The notes: generated by a model not told the origin, from the sequence alone. Positions 46,333 through 56,931 are shown, numbered from the stretch's first letter. The stretch: DNA of 64,000 nucleotides from Tateyamaria omphalii (GCF_014651375.1 NZ_BMWT01000009.1:1-64000); one strand, 5' to 3'. Program-made: numbers and translations.

Positions 46333-47511
46333 ATGTATGACGTCGTTGTTGTGGGCGGGGGACCGTCCGGGGCCACCGCAGCCGAGGATCTGGTGCGGTC
46401 GGGCCATTCCGTTGCCCTGCTGGACCGCGAGGGGCGGATCAAACCCTGTGGCGGGGCGATTCCGCCCCGGCTGATGCAGGACTTTCATATCGGGGAAGAG
46501 CAATTGCTGACCAAGGTCACGACAGCCCGCATGATTTCCCCGACGGGTCGCCGCGTCGATATTCCGATTGAGAACGGCTTTGTCGGCATGGTGGATCGCA
46601 AGGATTTCGATCCATTCCTGCGCCAGCGCGCCGTTGATGCGGGAGCCGCGTATTTTACCGGTACCTTTGTCCGTATCGACCGACCCGATGGAAGCCCCGT
46701 GGTGATCTACCGCGACAAGGAAACGCAGGAGCATCGCGAACTGCCCTGCAAACTGGTGATCGGGGCCGATGGGGCCAAGTCCCGCGTGGGGCAGGCCGAG
46801 GTTGAGGGCGCAGACAAGGTGCCGCTTGTCTTTGCCTATCACGAGATCATCAAGGCCCCAGAGGCGACGGATACCTATGATCCGATGCGCTGTGACGTGA
46901 TCTATGACGGATCCATATCGCCTGATTTCTATGGCTGGGTGTTTCCTCATGGCGGTACAACAAGCGTCGGAATGGGGTCGGAACAGTCATCCGTGAACCT
47001 CAAGGAAGCCACGGCGGCACTGCGCGTGGCATCCGGTCTGGACGGGTGCGAGACATTGCGCAAGGAAGGCGCGCCCATTCCGCTGAAGCCGATGGATCGG
47101 TGGGACAATGGCAAGGATGTTGTGCTGGCCGGAGACGCGGCTGGTGTCGTTGCCCCATCCTCGGGCGAGGGCATCTATTATGCGATGGTCGGGGGCCGGG
47201 TTGCTGCGACGGCTTGTGCGGCGACGCTTGCGTCGGGCCGGGCCAAGGACCTGAAACTGGCGCGCAAGTTGTTCATGCGCGAGCACAAGACCGTGTTCCG
47301 GGTTCTGGCGTCGATGCAGAACGCCTATTATCGCAGTGATGATCGGCGCGAACGCTTTGTGTCACTTTGTCACGACATAGATGTGCAGCGTCTGACGTTC
47401 GAAGCGTATATGAACAAGAAGCTGGTCAAGGCACACCCGATGGCGCACCTGAAGATTGGGGTCAAAAACCTTGCTCATTTGACCGGTCTGGTGAAGGCGA
47501 ACCACGTATGA
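46333..47511 (+). CDS. bchP: Geranylgeranyl-bacteriochlorophyll reductase
   Basis: BchP reduces the geranylgeranyl tail to phytyl, the last step of bacteriochlorophyll a synthesis. The 392-residue flavoprotein begins MYDVVVVGGGPSGATAAEDL (FAD Rossmann), with CGGAIPPRL, VIGADGAKSRVG and LAGDAAGVVAPSSGEGIYYAM. GGGGGAG lies about 8 bases before the ATG. It overlaps idi by 4 bases. Confidence 0.96.
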   Translation: MYDVVVVGGGPSGATAAEDLVRSGHSVALLDREGRIKPCGGAIPPRLMQDFHIGEEQLLTKVTTARMISPTGRRVDIPIENGFVGMVDRKDFDPFLRQRAVDAGAAYFTGTFVRIDRPDGSPVVIYRDKETQEHRELPCKLVIGADGAKSRVGQAEVEGADKVPLVFAYHEIIKAPEATDTYDPMRCDVIYDGSISPDFYGWVFPHGGTTSVGMGSEQSSVNLKEATAALRVASGLDGCETLRKEGAPIPLKPMDRWDNGKDVVLAGDAAGVVAPSSGEGIYYAMVGGRVAATACAATLASGRAKDLKLARKLFMREHKTVFRVLASMQNAYYRSDDRRERFVSLCHDIDVQRLTFEAYMNKKLVKAHPMAHLKIGVKNLAHLTGLVKANHV

Positions 47512-48050
47512 CGATCATGATCCCTGCCTGGGTCGACGGCGCGTTGACCCCGGTGGAAAAACTGGAGGCGCATCAGCGCGGGCTGAAGCACAAGGCCGTG
47601 TCGGTCTTTGTTGTCCGGGGCACTGAGGTGCTGTTGCAGCAACGCGCGATGGGCAAGTATCACACGCCGGGCCTATGGGCGAACACCTGTTGCACGCATC
47701 CCGAATGGGACGAAGCGCCTTCTGTATGCGCAGCCCGCCGCCTGAACGAAGAGTTGGGCGTGACTGGCGTGCCGCTCGAGCATCGCCACCATCTGGAATA
47801 CCGTGCCGATGTGGGCGATGGGTTGATTGAGCATGAAGTGGTCGAGGTCTATCTGGGTCACGCCCGGGGCGATCTACGCGTTGCGCCGAACCCGGATGAA
47901 GTCATGGCGTATGAATGGGTCGACTATCATGACCTGATGGCAATGGTGGCCCGTCATCCAGATCGTTTCACCCCATGGCTGCGGATTTATCTGGCTGAGC
48001 ACGCTGATACGATCTTTGGCGCCGATCTGGTACAGGCCGCTCGAGTGTGA
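47508..48050 (+). CDS. idi: Isopentenyl-diphosphate delta-isomerase, type I
   Basis: Idi interconverts IPP and DMAPP, supplying the prenyl tail and carotenoids. The 180-residue Nudix-fold protein has the metal and catalytic motifs ANTCCTHPEW (active-site cysteine), AARRLNEELGV and EHEVVEVYLG with catalytic glutamates. Overlaps bchP and the LysE gene with 4-base stop/start overlaps, so it is co-translated with the pigment operon. Confidence 0.96.
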   Translation: MTIMIPAWVDGALTPVEKLEAHQRGLKHKAVSVFVVRGTEVLLQQRAMGKYHTPGLWANTCCTHPEWDEAPSVCAARRLNEELGVTGVPLEHRHHLEYRADVGDGLIEHEVVEVYLGHARGDLRVAPNPDEVMAYEWVDYHDLMAMVARHPDRFTPWLRIYLAEHADTIFGADLVQAARV

Positions 48051-48676
48051 GTGCCGAGATTTACCTTTTGTACCTCGCGGCTGTTGCGGTGTTCTTTGCA
48101 ACTCCGCCGGACACAAGCCAGCTTCTTATCATTGCAAATGCGATGAAGCACGGGCTGCCCCGCTCGATCTGGGTGATTGCCGGTGATCTGAGCGCCAATG
48201 TGATCCAGATGACGGCCGCCGCGTTTGGTCTTGCTGCTGTCATCGCCACGTCAGCCGCGGCCTTTACCGTCGTCAAGTGGTTGGGGGTGGCATATCTGGT
48301 CTGGATCGGGCTGCGTATGATGATGTCCCGTGGCGAGGGTGCGCGGGGGCGTGCGGATGCCGCTGCCCATCCTATGCGACTTTTTCGTCTTGGGTTCATA
48401 ACCTCGATGACAAACCCGTTTGCCGTTGTTTTCTTTGCCGCCCTGTTCCCTCAGTTCATTACCGTTGAAGCGTCGATCCTGCCGCAGCTGGTCATCCTTG
48501 GCGCCACCTATCTGATCGTGGACGGGGCCACCCTGCTCTTGTGGGGCTGGGCCGGGGACCGGGTGGCCGCCCGTTTTGCACAGCGATCCATGACGGCCAT
48601 CAACCGGGTGTGCGGCGGCCTCATGATCGGGGCGGCCGTTCTGTTGGGTCTCAAGGACATCACGCCACAACGTTAA
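48047..48676 (+). CDS. LysE/RhtB-family exporter
   Basis: This 209-residue inner-membrane protein has about six helices and the family pattern FFATPPDTSQLLIIANAMKHG near the N-terminus, then VKWLGVAYLVWIGLRMM and GFITSMTNPFAVVFFAALFPQF. Family members export amino acids or derivatives. The start is a GTG overlapping the idi stop (GTGA). A link to pigment synthesis is not evident; read-through from the bch operon is likely. Confidence 0.88.
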   Translation: MSAEIYLLYLAAVAVFFATPPDTSQLLIIANAMKHGLPRSIWVIAGDLSANVIQMTAAAFGLAAVIATSAAAFTVVKWLGVAYLVWIGLRMMMSRGEGARGRADAAAHPMRLFRLGFITSMTNPFAVVFFAALFPQFITVEASILPQLVILGATYLIVDGATLLLWGWAGDRVAARFAQRSMTAINRVCGGLMIGAAVLLGLKDITPQR

Positions 48677-48743
48677 CGCTAACGATTGATCACTGCCTAC
48701 TATGGTTTTAAGAGGACTCCGTACCTATCCGGAGGACGCGGGC

Positions 48744-50279
48744 GTGTCGGACGACAAAATCTATGATCTGTTTGTGATTGGTGGCGGCATCAATGGCGCC
48801 GGGATTGCCCGTGACGCGTCGGGCCGTGGCCTGAGTGTTGCCTTGGCCGAGGCTGGCGATCTGGGGGGTGCAACCTCGTCCGCGTCAACCAAGCTGTTTC
48901 ATGGTGGTCTGCGTTATCTCGAATTCTTCGAGTTCGGGCTGGTGAAGTCAGCCTTGAAAGAGCGCGAGGTGCTGCTCAAGGCGATGCCGCATATCAGCTG
49001 GCCCATGCGTTTTGTCCTGCCCTACGCCCCCGACATGCGGTTCGACAGCGACACGCCAACCTCGCGTTTGCTGCGTATGACCATGCCTTGGATCGAGAAG
49101 GGGCGGCGGCCCGCATGGCTCGTCCGCTTGGGCCTGTTTCTCTATGACAATCTGGGCGGTCGGGAGATCCTGCCGGGCACCAAGACGCTGGACCTGACCA
49201 CCGCGCCCGAGGGCAAGGACCTGAAGTCACGGTTCAAGATGGCCTATGAATATAGTGATTGCTGGGTCGAGGATTCACGACTGGTCATGCTGAATGCCCG
49301 CGATGCCGAAGCGCGGGGTGCCACGATCCTGACCCGCTGTGCGGTCAAACAGGCCACACGGGACGGCGACACGTGGCGGATCGAAACCGAGAAGGAAACC
49401 TACCGCGCCAAGGCCCTGGTCAATGCGGGTGGCCCTTGGGTGGCCGACATTCTGACCGGTGTGATGCGGCAAAACTCGCAGCATAACATCCGGCTGGTGC
49501 GCGGTTCGCACATCGTGACCAAACGGCTCTATGACCATGACAAGGCGTATTTCTTCCAAGGCACTGATGGGCGGATCATCTTTGCCATTCCCTATGAGCA
49601 GGACTTCACCCTGATTGGCACCACTGATGCCGAACATACGGATGCGGACACAAAACCCACGATCACCGATGAAGAACGCGACTACCTGTGCGCCTTCGCC
49701 ACCGAGTATTTCGAAAAGCCGGTGACGCCCGAAGATGTTGTCTGGACCTATTCCGGTGTGCGCCCTCTCTATGACGATGGCGCATCCTCGGCCACGGCGG
49801 CGACGCGGGATTACGTGCTGGCACTGGATGACAACGGCCCACCCGTGCTGAGCGTGTTTGGCGGCAAGATCACCACCTATCGCAAGCTGGCAGAGAAGGC
49901 GCTGGCCAAGATGGGATTGGGCGAGGCATGGACCGCTGGTGTGGCTTTGCCGGGCGGGGATTTCAAGGTTGCCGAAGTTGGGTCACTGACATCGAAGCTG
50001 ATGGCCGACTACCCGTTCCTCGACCAGAAATGGGCGGCGCGTTTGATCCGGGCATACGGCACCGAATCGTGGGACGTGCTGGGCGACGGCAAATCGGCAG
50101 AGGATCTTGGGCCCTCTTTCGGTGCCACGTTGACCGGTGCCGAACTCAAATGGATGATGACCCGCGAATACGCGGTGGCGGGTGATGATGCATTGTGGCG
50201 GCGGACCAAACTTGGTTTGCGCCTGAGCGCGGAAGAGCGCGCTGCCGTAGACGATTGGATGAAGGAAAACGCTGCATGA
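48744..50279 (+). CDS. glpD: Glycerol-3-phosphate dehydrogenase, FAD-dependent
   Basis: GlpD oxidises glycerol 3-phosphate to dihydroxyacetone phosphate at the membrane and feeds electrons to quinone. The 511-residue protein has [48 protein letters not shown] and [10 protein letters not shown]. The GTG at 48744 has GGAGGA 7 bases upstream; an ATG at 48702 is in frame but less well placed. The stop overlaps glpK (ATGA). Confidence 0.95.
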   Translation: MSDDKIYDLFVIGGGINGAGIARDASGRGLSVALAEAGDLGGATSSASTKLFHGGLRYLEFFEFGLVKSALKEREVLLKAMPHISWPMRFVLPYAPDMRFDSDTPTSRLLRMTMPWIEKGRRPAWLVRLGLFLYDNLGGREILPGTKTLDLTTAPEGKDLKSRFKMAYEYSDCWVEDSRLVMLNARDAEARGATILTRCAVKQATRDGDTWRIETEKETYRAKALVNAGGPWVADILTGVMRQNSQHNIRLVRGSHIVTKRLYDHDKAYFFQGTDGRIIFAIPYEQDFTLIGTTDAEHTDADTKPTITDEERDYLCAFATEYFEKPVTPEDVVWTYSGVRPLYDDGASSATAATRDYVLALDDNGPPVLSVFGGKITTYRKLAEKALAKMGLGEAWTAGVALPGGDFKVAEVGSLTSKLMADYPFLDQKWAARLIRAYGTESWDVLGDGKSAEDLGPSFGATLTGAELKWMMTREYAVAGDDALWRRTKLGLRLSAEERAAVDDWMKENAA

Positions 50280-51748
50280 CCCATATTCTTGCCATTGATC
50301 AGGGAACGACGTCCTCGCGTGCGATTGTGTTTGACGGGGGCATGCAGCCTGTTGCCTCGGCGCAGGAAGAGTTCACGCAGCATTTCCCGAACAGTGGGTG
50401 GGTGGAACACGAACCCGCTGATCTGTGGGCCACTGTGCAATCGACGTGCAAGGCGGCCATGGACAAGGCGGGTCTTGGGGCAGGGGACATAGCTGCCATC
50501 GGCATCACCAACCAGCGCGAAACAACCGTGATCTGGGATGCCGAAACAGGTGAGCCTTTGCACAACGCCATTGTCTGGCAGGACCGCCGCACGGCACAGA
50601 TGTGCGAAGGATTGCGGGCCGACGGGCATGGCGATCAGGTGACTGCGATCACGGGCCTGCTTCTTGACCCATATTTCTCGGCCACCAAGGTGAAGTGGAT
50701 CCTTGATCAGCATGAAGGATCACGGGATCGGGCCAAGGCGGGCAAGCTGCTGTTTGGCACGGTCGACAGCTTCCTGATCTGGCACATGACGGGCCGCACC
50801 GCCCATGTCACGGACGCGACCAATGCCGCGCGCACGATGCTCTATGACATCCACAAGGGCGCCTGGAGCCCCGAGATGTGCGCCATGCTCGACATTCCGA
50901 TGGAGATGCTGCCCGAGGTGCGCGATTGCGCATCTAACTTTGGCGTGACGGATTTGCTGGGTGGCGAGACGCCGATTTATGGCGTGGCGGGCGACCAGCA
51001 GGCGGCGACAATCGGACAGGCCTGTTTCGAGCCGGGGATGCTGAAATCGACCTATGGCACGGGCTGCTTTGCGCTGCTGAACACGGGCGATGCGCCGGTG
51101 ACATCGAACAACCGTTTGCTAACCACCGTGGCCTATCAGCTGGGTGGCAAGCCGACCTACGCGCTGGAAGGATCGATCTTTATCGCCGGCGCCGTGGTGC
51201 AGTGGCTGCGTGACGGGTTGGGCATCATTGCCAGTGCAGCCGAAACTCAGGCGCTGGCCGAGAAGGGCAGCGGGAACGTAACGCTGGTGCCGGCCTTCAC
51301 CGGTCTGGGTGCCCCGTATTGGAACCCGGATTGCCGCGGGGCCACCTTTGGCCTGACCCGGGATACGGGGCCTGCCGACATGGCGCGCGCGGCATTGGAG
51401 AGCATCGGCTTCCAGACCCGCGATCTTTGGGAAGCGATGCGTGCGGACTGGCCGGATGCCGGCGATGCCGTCCTGCGCGTTGACGGTGGGCTGAGCGCCA
51501 ATGATTGGGCAATGCAGTTCCTGTCGGATATGCTGGGGGCGCCCGTGGATCGCCCGGCTGGGGTTGAAACAACCGCTTTAGGCGCTGCGTGGTTGGCTGG
51601 AATGCGGGCCGGGATTTACCCTGATACCGAAGGTTTCGCTGCGACTTGGGCACGCGAAGCCCGTTTTGATCCTGCGATGTCTGAAGGTGACCGCGAAGCG
51701 GGATATGCGCGCTGGAAACGTGCCATCGACGCGACACAGGCTGTTTGA
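50276..51748 (+). CDS. glpK: Glycerol kinase
   Basis: GlpK phosphorylates glycerol with ATP. The 490-residue FGGY kinase begins [20 protein letters not shown] and has [56 protein letters not shown] and [18 protein letters not shown]. It forms a two-gene glycerol operon with glpD. No glpF facilitator or GlpR regulator is seen next to it. Confidence 0.96.
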   Translation: MTHILAIDQGTTSSRAIVFDGGMQPVASAQEEFTQHFPNSGWVEHEPADLWATVQSTCKAAMDKAGLGAGDIAAIGITNQRETTVIWDAETGEPLHNAIVWQDRRTAQMCEGLRADGHGDQVTAITGLLLDPYFSATKVKWILDQHEGSRDRAKAGKLLFGTVDSFLIWHMTGRTAHVTDATNAARTMLYDIHKGAWSPEMCAMLDIPMEMLPEVRDCASNFGVTDLLGGETPIYGVAGDQQAATIGQACFEPGMLKSTYGTGCFALLNTGDAPVTSNNRLLTTVAYQLGGKPTYALEGSIFIAGAVVQWLRDGLGIIASAAETQALAEKGSGNVTLVPAFTGLGAPYWNPDCRGATFGLTRDTGPADMARAALESIGFQTRDLWEAMRADWPDAGDAVLRVDGGLSANDWAMQFLSDMLGAPVDRPAGVETTALGAAWLAGMRAGIYPDTEGFAATWAREARFDPAMSEGDREAGYARWKRAIDATQAV

Positions 51749-52359
51749 TGGCAAATACGAGCAAGACGCGGCGGGCCTTGATCGAAGGGCGTGCGGCTTT
51801 GATCGTTATCGACATTCAGACGAGTACCTTCATTGACGACATTGAAGTCCGGTCGATCGATAACATGCCTGGCTATAAGGACCGGATGCTGGCGGCCCGC
51901 ACGGCCATTGATGCGGCCCGTGCTGCCGGAGTGCCGGTCATCTTCATCCAGGAAGTTCACCACCCCTCGATGGTTGATTTTGGTCGGGAGTTGGATGGGG
52001 ACGAAGACGTACATTGCCTCGAAGACAACCCGGCCACAGCCCTTGCGGTGAAGGAAATGGATGTTCGGTCGGATGACTACGTGATCCGGAAACGGCGCTA
52101 TTCAGCCTTTTTCGGAACGGATTTCGAGATCCTGCTCAAAGGGCTCAAGGTCGACACTTTGCTGTTGGTCGGTGGGCTGACGGATGTCTGTGTGCATTAC
52201 ACATTCGTCGACGGACACCAGCACGACTACTTCTGTCGCGTGATCGAAGACTGTGTTGCCGGATCAAGTCTGGAGGCGCATGAAGCGTCCTTGCGCGCCA
52301 TGGAGTATCTTCAAACCGGCGCACGCCGCAGTTTAGAAGAAGTGTTGGCCGCGCTTTAG
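51748..52359 (+). CDS. Isochorismatase-like cysteine hydrolase
   Basis: The 203-residue protein has the family's catalytic triad pattern: Asp in ALIVIDIQ, Lys in YVIRKRRYSAF and Cys in GGLTDVCVHYT, followed by VDGHQHDY and a C-terminal helix. The family hydrolyses amides or enol ethers (isochorismate, nicotinamide, carbamoyl compounds). Its ATG overlaps the glpK stop by one base (TGATG), so it is expressed with the glycerol genes, but the substrate is not evident. A regulator of nearby genes is not seen. Confidence 0.87.
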   Translation: MANTSKTRRALIEGRAALIVIDIQTSTFIDDIEVRSIDNMPGYKDRMLAARTAIDAARAAGVPVIFIQEVHHPSMVDFGRELDGDEDVHCLEDNPATALAVKEMDVRSDDYVIRKRRYSAFFGTDFEILLKGLKVDTLLLVGGLTDVCVHYTFVDGHQHDYFCRVIEDCVAGSSLEAHEASLRAMEYLQTGARRSLEEVLAAL

Positions 52360-53051
52360 CCTTGCGGCCCGACGGTCACCTCGATCTCCGCGATCCCGTC
52401 GACACCGCCGGTCATCACTTCGCCAGTTTTGACAGCACCAACGCCAGCTGGTGTGCCGGTCATGATCAAGTCTCCCGGAGCCAAGGTCACCGCTTGCGAC
52501 AGGTAAGCCACGTGATCCCGGACAGGCCAGATCAGGTCCGAAATGTCTGCGTCTTGCCTTACTTCTCCGTTCACGGCGAGCCAGATACGTCCCGCACTCA
52601 CGCTCGGTACATCCGCCAACGGCACAAGCGGCGACATGGGCGCCGAAAAATCGAATGCCTTTGCCCAGTCCCATGGGCGGCCCATTTTCTTGGCTTCGGC
52701 CTGTAGATCACGGCGGGTCATGTCGATGCCCACACCGGCGCCCCAGATGTGATCCATGACGGCATCGGTTGGGATGTTTGCACCTCCGGCACCGATGGCG
52801 ATGACCAGTTCGATCTCGTGATGCAGATCGACCGTCAGTGGCGGATATGGAATGATGCACGGACTGTCGACAACGGCGTCCGCTGGTTTGGTAAAGAAGA
52901 ACGGTGGCTCACGGTCGGGATCCTTGCCCATCTCGCGCGCATGGGCGGCATAGTTCCGACCCACGCAAAAGATGCGGCGGATCGGGAAGCGGTCGTCTGA
53001 CCCCGCAACGGCGACAGAAGCCTGCTGTGGAAGCGGTATGACAAAGCCCAT
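52356..53051 (-). CDS. Fumarylacetoacetate hydrolase-family protein
   Basis: The FAH family cleaves C-C bonds in 2,4-diketo acids. The 231-residue protein has IFCVGRNYAAHAREMG, the metal-binding HHEIELVIAIG (Glu/Glu/Asp ligands), WGAGVGIDMTRRDLQAEAKKMGRPWDWAKAFDFSAP and LIMTGTPAGVG. It resembles fumarylpyruvate hydrolases and related oxaloacetate decarboxylases. Convergent with the isochorismatase gene, overlapping by 4 bases. Divergent from the rhodanese gene, with 155 bases between them. Confidence 0.9.
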   Translation of the reverse strand: MGFVIPLPQQASVAVAGSDDRFPIRRIFCVGRNYAAHAREMGKDPDREPPFFFTKPADAVVDSPCIIPYPPLTVDLHHEIELVIAIGAGGANIPTDAVMDHIWGAGVGIDMTRRDLQAEAKKMGRPWDWAKAFDFSAPMSPLVPLADVPSVSAGRIWLAVNGEVRQDADISDLIWPVRDHVAYLSQAVTLAPGDLIMTGTPAGVGAVKTGEVMTGGVDGIAEIEVTVGPQG

Positions 53052-53206
53052 GGTGGATCCTTTTCTCTGTACTTCAGGCGACCAGAACAGGAATTGAGCA
53101 TCCTAGAAGGTCAAAAAATCACATAATCAAGATTACAGGATATACCTGCGGCCTTGCTGTGACAAAATCCTGCTGGCACACTTCTCACACTCAAACGGAG
53201 GTGCCA

Positions 53207-53605
53207 ATGGCCCTGAAGACAACTGCCGCCCAAATGGTTGCCGATGCGCGCGCGCGCATCAAAGAAGTTGAAACGGTGGACGCCATCAAGTCAGTGGATG
53301 ATCCTGAGGTTGTTATCGTCGATATCCGGGACATCCGCGAACGTCAGCGCAGCGGATACATCCCCGGATCGGTCCATGCGCCGCGCGGCATGATCGAGTT
53401 CTGGGTCGATCCCGACAGCCTCTATTTCAAGGACGTGTTTGGTCAGGCCGACAAAACATACCTGTTTCATTGCGCCTCGGGCTGGCGATCGGCACTGACC
53501 GTTGCCACATTACAGGACATGGGATTTGAGGCAGCACACCTGCGCGAAGGGTTTTCGACCTGGGAAGCGCAAGGCGGCCCCGTCGAAAAGGAGGACACGG
53601 CATGA
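53207..53605 (+). CDS. Rhodanese-like sulfurtransferase
   Basis: This single-domain rhodanese of 132 residues has VVIVDIRDIRERQRSGYIPGSVHAPRG and the active loop FHCASGWRSA with the persulfide-carrying cysteine. GGAGGT lies 5 bases before the ATG. The start at 53207 (MALKTTAAQM) is chosen for this site. It overlaps the metallo-beta-lactamase gene (ATGA). Pairing of the two is typical of persulfide or sulfide detoxification, with the rhodanese passing sulfane sulfur. Confidence 0.92.
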   Translation: MALKTTAAQMVADARARIKEVETVDAIKSVDDPEVVIVDIRDIRERQRSGYIPGSVHAPRGMIEFWVDPDSLYFKDVFGQADKTYLFHCASGWRSALTVATLQDMGFEAAHLREGFSTWEAQGGPVEKEDTA

Positions 53606-54477
53606 CCCCGGATATGAGTTGTCACCCGACAGTCACCCCGTTCTTTGACGAGCGATCGAATACGATTTCATATGTGGTGCAGGAACCAAACGGGCGGGCT
53701 TGCGCGGTAATCGATGCAGTCATGGACATTGACTATGCCGCCGGCGCTTTGAACTTCGATGGCGCCGACAAGATCATCGCCCATATCCGCTCTAATGACC
53801 TTCAGCTCGACTGGATCATCGAAACCCATGTGCACGCCGATCACCTGTCGGGGGCGCCCTACATCCAGCAGGCTTTGGGCGGCAAGATCGGCATTGGCGC
53901 CAAGATCACGGATGTGCAGGACACCTTTGGCAAGGTGTTCAATGAAGGCACCGAGTTCCAGCGCGATGGCTCACAATTTGACGCCTTGTTCGAAAACGGC
54001 GACAGCTACGATGTTGGTGCAATGACCTGCTTTGCCATGCACACGCCCGGCCATACCCCGGCCTGCATGGTGCATGTGATGGGCGACGCCGCTTTTGTCG
54101 GTGACACGTTGTTCATGCCGGATGGCGGGTCGGCCCGGGCGGATTTCCCGGGCGGGGACGCTGGTCAGCTTTACGACAGCATCATGCGGGTTCTGGCCCT
54201 GCCCGATGCGATGCGCCTGTTTATCTGCCACGATTACGGCCCCGGTGGGCGCTCCATCGCGTGGGAAACGACGGTTGCGGAAGAGCGGGACAAGAACATT
54301 CACGTGGGCGGCGGCAAGACGCGCGAGGACTTTATCAAGTTTCGAACGGAGCGTGACAAACAGCTTGCCATGCCCAGCCTGATCATCCCTGCGCTGCAGG
54401 TGAACATGCGCGCCGGTGAAATCCCGCGTGATGACGAAGGGGACATGGCGCTCAAGGTTCCATTGGGTAAGCTTTGA
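53602..54477 (+). CDS. MBL-fold metallohydrolase, persulfide dioxygenase-like
   Basis: The 291-residue protein has the metallo-beta-lactamase metal motif ETHVHADHLSGA, further ligands in HTPGHTPA, VGDTLFMPDGGSARADFPGGD and the C-terminal ICHDYGPGGR. These match the ETHE1/Blh group that oxidises glutathione persulfide with iron. Coupled to a rhodanese, a sulfide-detoxification role is likely. A glyoxalase-II function is less likely because of the neighbours. Confidence 0.88.
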   Translation: MTPDMSCHPTVTPFFDERSNTISYVVQEPNGRACAVIDAVMDIDYAAGALNFDGADKIIAHIRSNDLQLDWIIETHVHADHLSGAPYIQQALGGKIGIGAKITDVQDTFGKVFNEGTEFQRDGSQFDALFENGDSYDVGAMTCFAMHTPGHTPACMVHVMGDAAFVGDTLFMPDGGSARADFPGGDAGQLYDSIMRVLALPDAMRLFICHDYGPGGRSIAWETTVAEERDKNIHVGGGKTREDFIKFRTERDKQLAMPSLIIPALQVNMRAGEIPRDDEGDMALKVPLGKL

Positions 54478-54606
54478 CATTTCTCAACCCTTGAATGCCC
54501 GGTATTTTCAAACGTCATCCAAACCACATGGGAACTGTGTGGATTTTGATCCCTTGATATGTTGGCAGGGCATGTGCATTTTCTGGTGCAGAAGGACACC
54601 GTAGAT

Positions 54607-54780
54607 ATGGCCAAGACAAACAGCGCAACCGTTGCCCGCAGTGCACGCACCGGAAGGTTCACCATCCGTAAGGAAGGCGGGGACACGTCCGAGCACGCCT
54701 CGGGCAAGAAGACTCCCAAAGTCGTGCGCAGTTCGATCAGCAAGAACAGGGACGCCCTGCAGCGGCTGGCCAATCGGTAA
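54607..54780 (+). CDS. Putative antitoxin partner of the Doc-type toxin
   Basis: This 57-residue basic protein is rich in Ser, Thr, Arg and Lys and ends KNRDALQRLANR, a C-terminal pattern found in short antitoxins upstream of Doc/Fic toxins. The ATG at 54607 is chosen because conserved-looking sequence starts there; an in-frame TTG/ATG further upstream at 54559 is possible. Its end overlaps the toxin frame, which runs one base ahead. Confidence 0.65.
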   Translation: MAKTNSATVARSARTGRFTIRKEGGDTSEHASGKKTPKVVRSSISKNRDALQRLANR

Positions 54781-55162
54781 GCGGCACTATCGTATCAAGC
54801 TTGGTGACGTTCTCGAAGCGCACGAGCAATCGCTTGAGGCGTTTGGCGGACTGCCGGGTATCTGCAATCTCGACAGCGTCCTTGGCGCGATTGGCCGTCC
54901 CTATCACGGCTATCACCTGCCCATCCACAAGAAGGCCGCAGCCTTGTTGCACGGTTTGGCGACCTCTCATGGGTTCAACGACGCGAACAAGCGCACTGCC
55001 TGGCTGACGACCGAAGTGCTGTGCCTGAACAGTGGCTACGATCTAGCCATCCATGCCGGGGATCGGATCGATGACGTGGTGGTCGACGTGGTGACTGGGG
55101 TCATGTCGCAATCCGCGCTCGAAGCCTGGTTTCGCGCGCGGCTGTCGAAACTCGAAGACTAG
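54641..55162 (+). CDS. doc: Doc-type Fic-fold toxin, start uncertain
   Basis: The Fic core HGFNDANKRTAWL matches the Doc variant of the motif (HxFxDANKRTA), with EAHEQSLEAFGGLPGI before it, as in death-on-curing toxins. Doc phosphorylates EF-Tu and stops translation. Homology begins only at about 54778 (RHYRIKLGDVLEAHE), yet the frame has no ATG, GTG or TTG between 54641 and that point. The GTG at 54641, inside the antitoxin gene, is listed as the nearest standard start. Either the toxin has a non-homologous N-terminus, starts at a rare codon such as ATC at 54773, or needs a +1 frameshift at the antitoxin stop. It abuts panC tail to tail. Confidence 0.7.
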   Translation: MHAPEGSPSVRKAGTRPSTPRARRLPKSCAVRSARTGTPCSGWPIGKRHYRIKLGDVLEAHEQSLEAFGGLPGICNLDSVLGAIGRPYHGYHLPIHKKAAALLHGLATSHGFNDANKRTAWLTTEVLCLNSGYDLAIHAGDRIDDVVVDVVTGVMSQSALEAWFRARLSKLED

Positions 55163-56023
55163 TCACCGCTTGGCGATCATCGGCACATCTATATTGTCGA
55201 TCAATCGCACCCCGGCCATGTAGGCTGCCGCAAAAAGGCGGGCGGGTTCAGTGGCCTGTTCAATCAGTGTCAGCGTGTCATTTGTCCGCATTTCCAGGTA
55301 GTCGATGTCGCCAAATCCGGCTGCCGCAAGCCGCGCCTGTGCATCCGGCAGCAGGTCGGTGATCGTTGCGCCCTGCCCCAGTGCTTCGACCATGGTCTCC
55401 ATCACATCGTTCAACGCAGCAGCCCGGCTGCGGGCCTGATCGGACAAAAGCAGGTTGCGGGATGACATCGCCAGCCCGTCGATCTCGCGGATGGTCGGGC
55501 AGCCCACCACCTCAACCCCCAGATCCAGATCGCGGGCCAGTCGCCGCACCACCTGCAATTGCTGAAAGTCTTTCTCGCCAAAGAACGCCAAATCGGCCGA
55601 GGTCTGGGTGAACAGCTTGGTCACCACCGTTGCCACCCCGTCAAAGTGCCCGGGTCGATGCGCGCCGCACAGCACGTTGGTCAGGCCATCGACGCTGATG
55701 TTTGTCGCAAACCCGTCCGGGTACATTTGCGGTCCATCAGGGACATAGATCGCATCGACAGCAAAGCGTTCCAGCTTGCGCGCATCCTCGTGTTCTGTGC
55801 GCGGATAGTTCTCAAGATCTTCCGGATTGTTGAACTGCTTGGGGTTCACAAAGATCGTGACGATCACCCGGTCCGACATCTCCTTGGCCCGCGCCACAAG
55901 GCTCAGATGGCCATCATGCAGCGCGCCCATGGTGGGGACAACGCCAATTGTTTCTTCGGCCCTCTGCCACCCGCGGGTCATCTCGCGCAGCTCGGCCAAG
56001 GTGCACACGATTGGTGCTGTCAT
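55163..56023 (-). CDS. panC: Pantothenate synthetase
   Basis: PanC joins pantoate and beta-alanine with ATP. The 286-residue protein has [71 protein letters not shown] and SSRNLLLS, all family signatures. The ATG at 56023 overlaps the panB stop by 4 bases, so the two pantothenate genes are one operon. Confidence 0.96.
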   Translation of the reverse strand: MTAPIVCTLAELREMTRGWQRAEETIGVVPTMGALHDGHLSLVARAKEMSDRVIVTIFVNPKQFNNPEDLENYPRTEHEDARKLERFAVDAIYVPDGPQMYPDGFATNISVDGLTNVLCGAHRPGHFDGVATVVTKLFTQTSADLAFFGEKDFQQLQVVRRLARDLDLGVEVVGCPTIREIDGLAMSSRNLLLSDQARSRAAALNDVMETMVEALGQGATITDLLPDAQARLAAAGFGDIDYLEMRTNDTLTLIEQATEPARLFAAAYMAGVRLIDNIDVPMIAKR

Positions 56024-56853
56024 GTCTTGGCTCCGGGCACTGCGTCGGCAAACACGTGTTCCGGCCCGGGAAAGCGTCGCGCGCGCACATCCTCGGCATA
56101 GGCCGCGATGGCGGCTTCGCCATCCACTCCCAATTCCGCATAACGTTTCACGAACTTGGCCTTGAAGGCGGTGAAGAGGCCCAGCATGTCGTCGACAACA
56201 AGGATTTGCCCATCGCATCCGGCCGACGCACCAATCCCGATGGTTGGGATATCAACCGCGCCCGTGATGTCGTTGGCAAGATTTTCCGGCACCTTCTCAA
56301 GCACGGCGGCAAAGGCACCAGCCTCCGCCACCGCCTTGGCATCCGCCATCAGAGTAGCAGCCGCGTCGCCCCGGCCCTGTACCTTGTAGCCACCCAGCGT
56401 GTTGATCGACTGCGGTGTCAGACCGATATGCGCCATGACTGGAATACCGCGCGCAACAAGAAACGCGATGGTGTCGGCCATCGCCACGCCGCCTTCCAGC
56501 TTCACAGCGCCTGCCGCTGTCTCGGCCATAAGTCGCGCGGCGTTGCGAAATGCCTGTTCCGGCCCTTCTTCGTAGCTGCCAAAGGGCATATCGATCACCA
56601 TCATGGCGGATGTCAGACCGCGCGCGACTGCCTTGCCGTGCATCACCATCATGTCCATCGTTACGCCAAGGGTCGAAGGCAGCCCGTGCAGCACCATGCC
56701 CACGCTGTCGCCCACGAGGACAAAGTCGCAATGCGCGTCCATCATCTGTGCCATGGGGGTGGTATAAGCCGTCAGGCTGACAATCGGCGTGCCCCCTTTC
56801 ATGGCCCGGATATCGTCGGGCAAAGGGGCTGTTTTGCGGGCTGTGGCGCTCAT
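56020..56853 (-). CDS. panB: 3-methyl-2-oxobutanoate hydroxymethyltransferase
   Basis: PanB makes ketopantoate from 2-ketoisovalerate and methylene-tetrahydrofolate. The 277-residue TIM-barrel protein has [55 protein letters not shown] and [11 protein letters not shown]. The ATG at 56853 has AAGGA 7 bases upstream; the ATG two codons before is too close to that site. Confidence 0.96.
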   Translation of the reverse strand: MSATARKTAPLPDDIRAMKGGTPIVSLTAYTTPMAQMMDAHCDFVLVGDSVGMVLHGLPSTLGVTMDMMVMHGKAVARGLTSAMMVIDMPFGSYEEGPEQAFRNAARLMAETAAGAVKLEGGVAMADTIAFLVARGIPVMAHIGLTPQSINTLGGYKVQGRGDAAATLMADAKAVAEAGAFAAVLEKVPENLANDITGAVDIPTIGIGASAGCDGQILVVDDMLGLFTAFKAKFVKRYAELGVDGEAAIAAYAEDVRARRFPGPEHVFADAVPGAKT

Positions 56854-56931
56854 GTCCATGTCCTTCGCATAATGTCGTTGCGCGCCCATAGCAGGCCCGG
56901 GGCCGCAATGTCACCACCCCGGGCCGTGACG

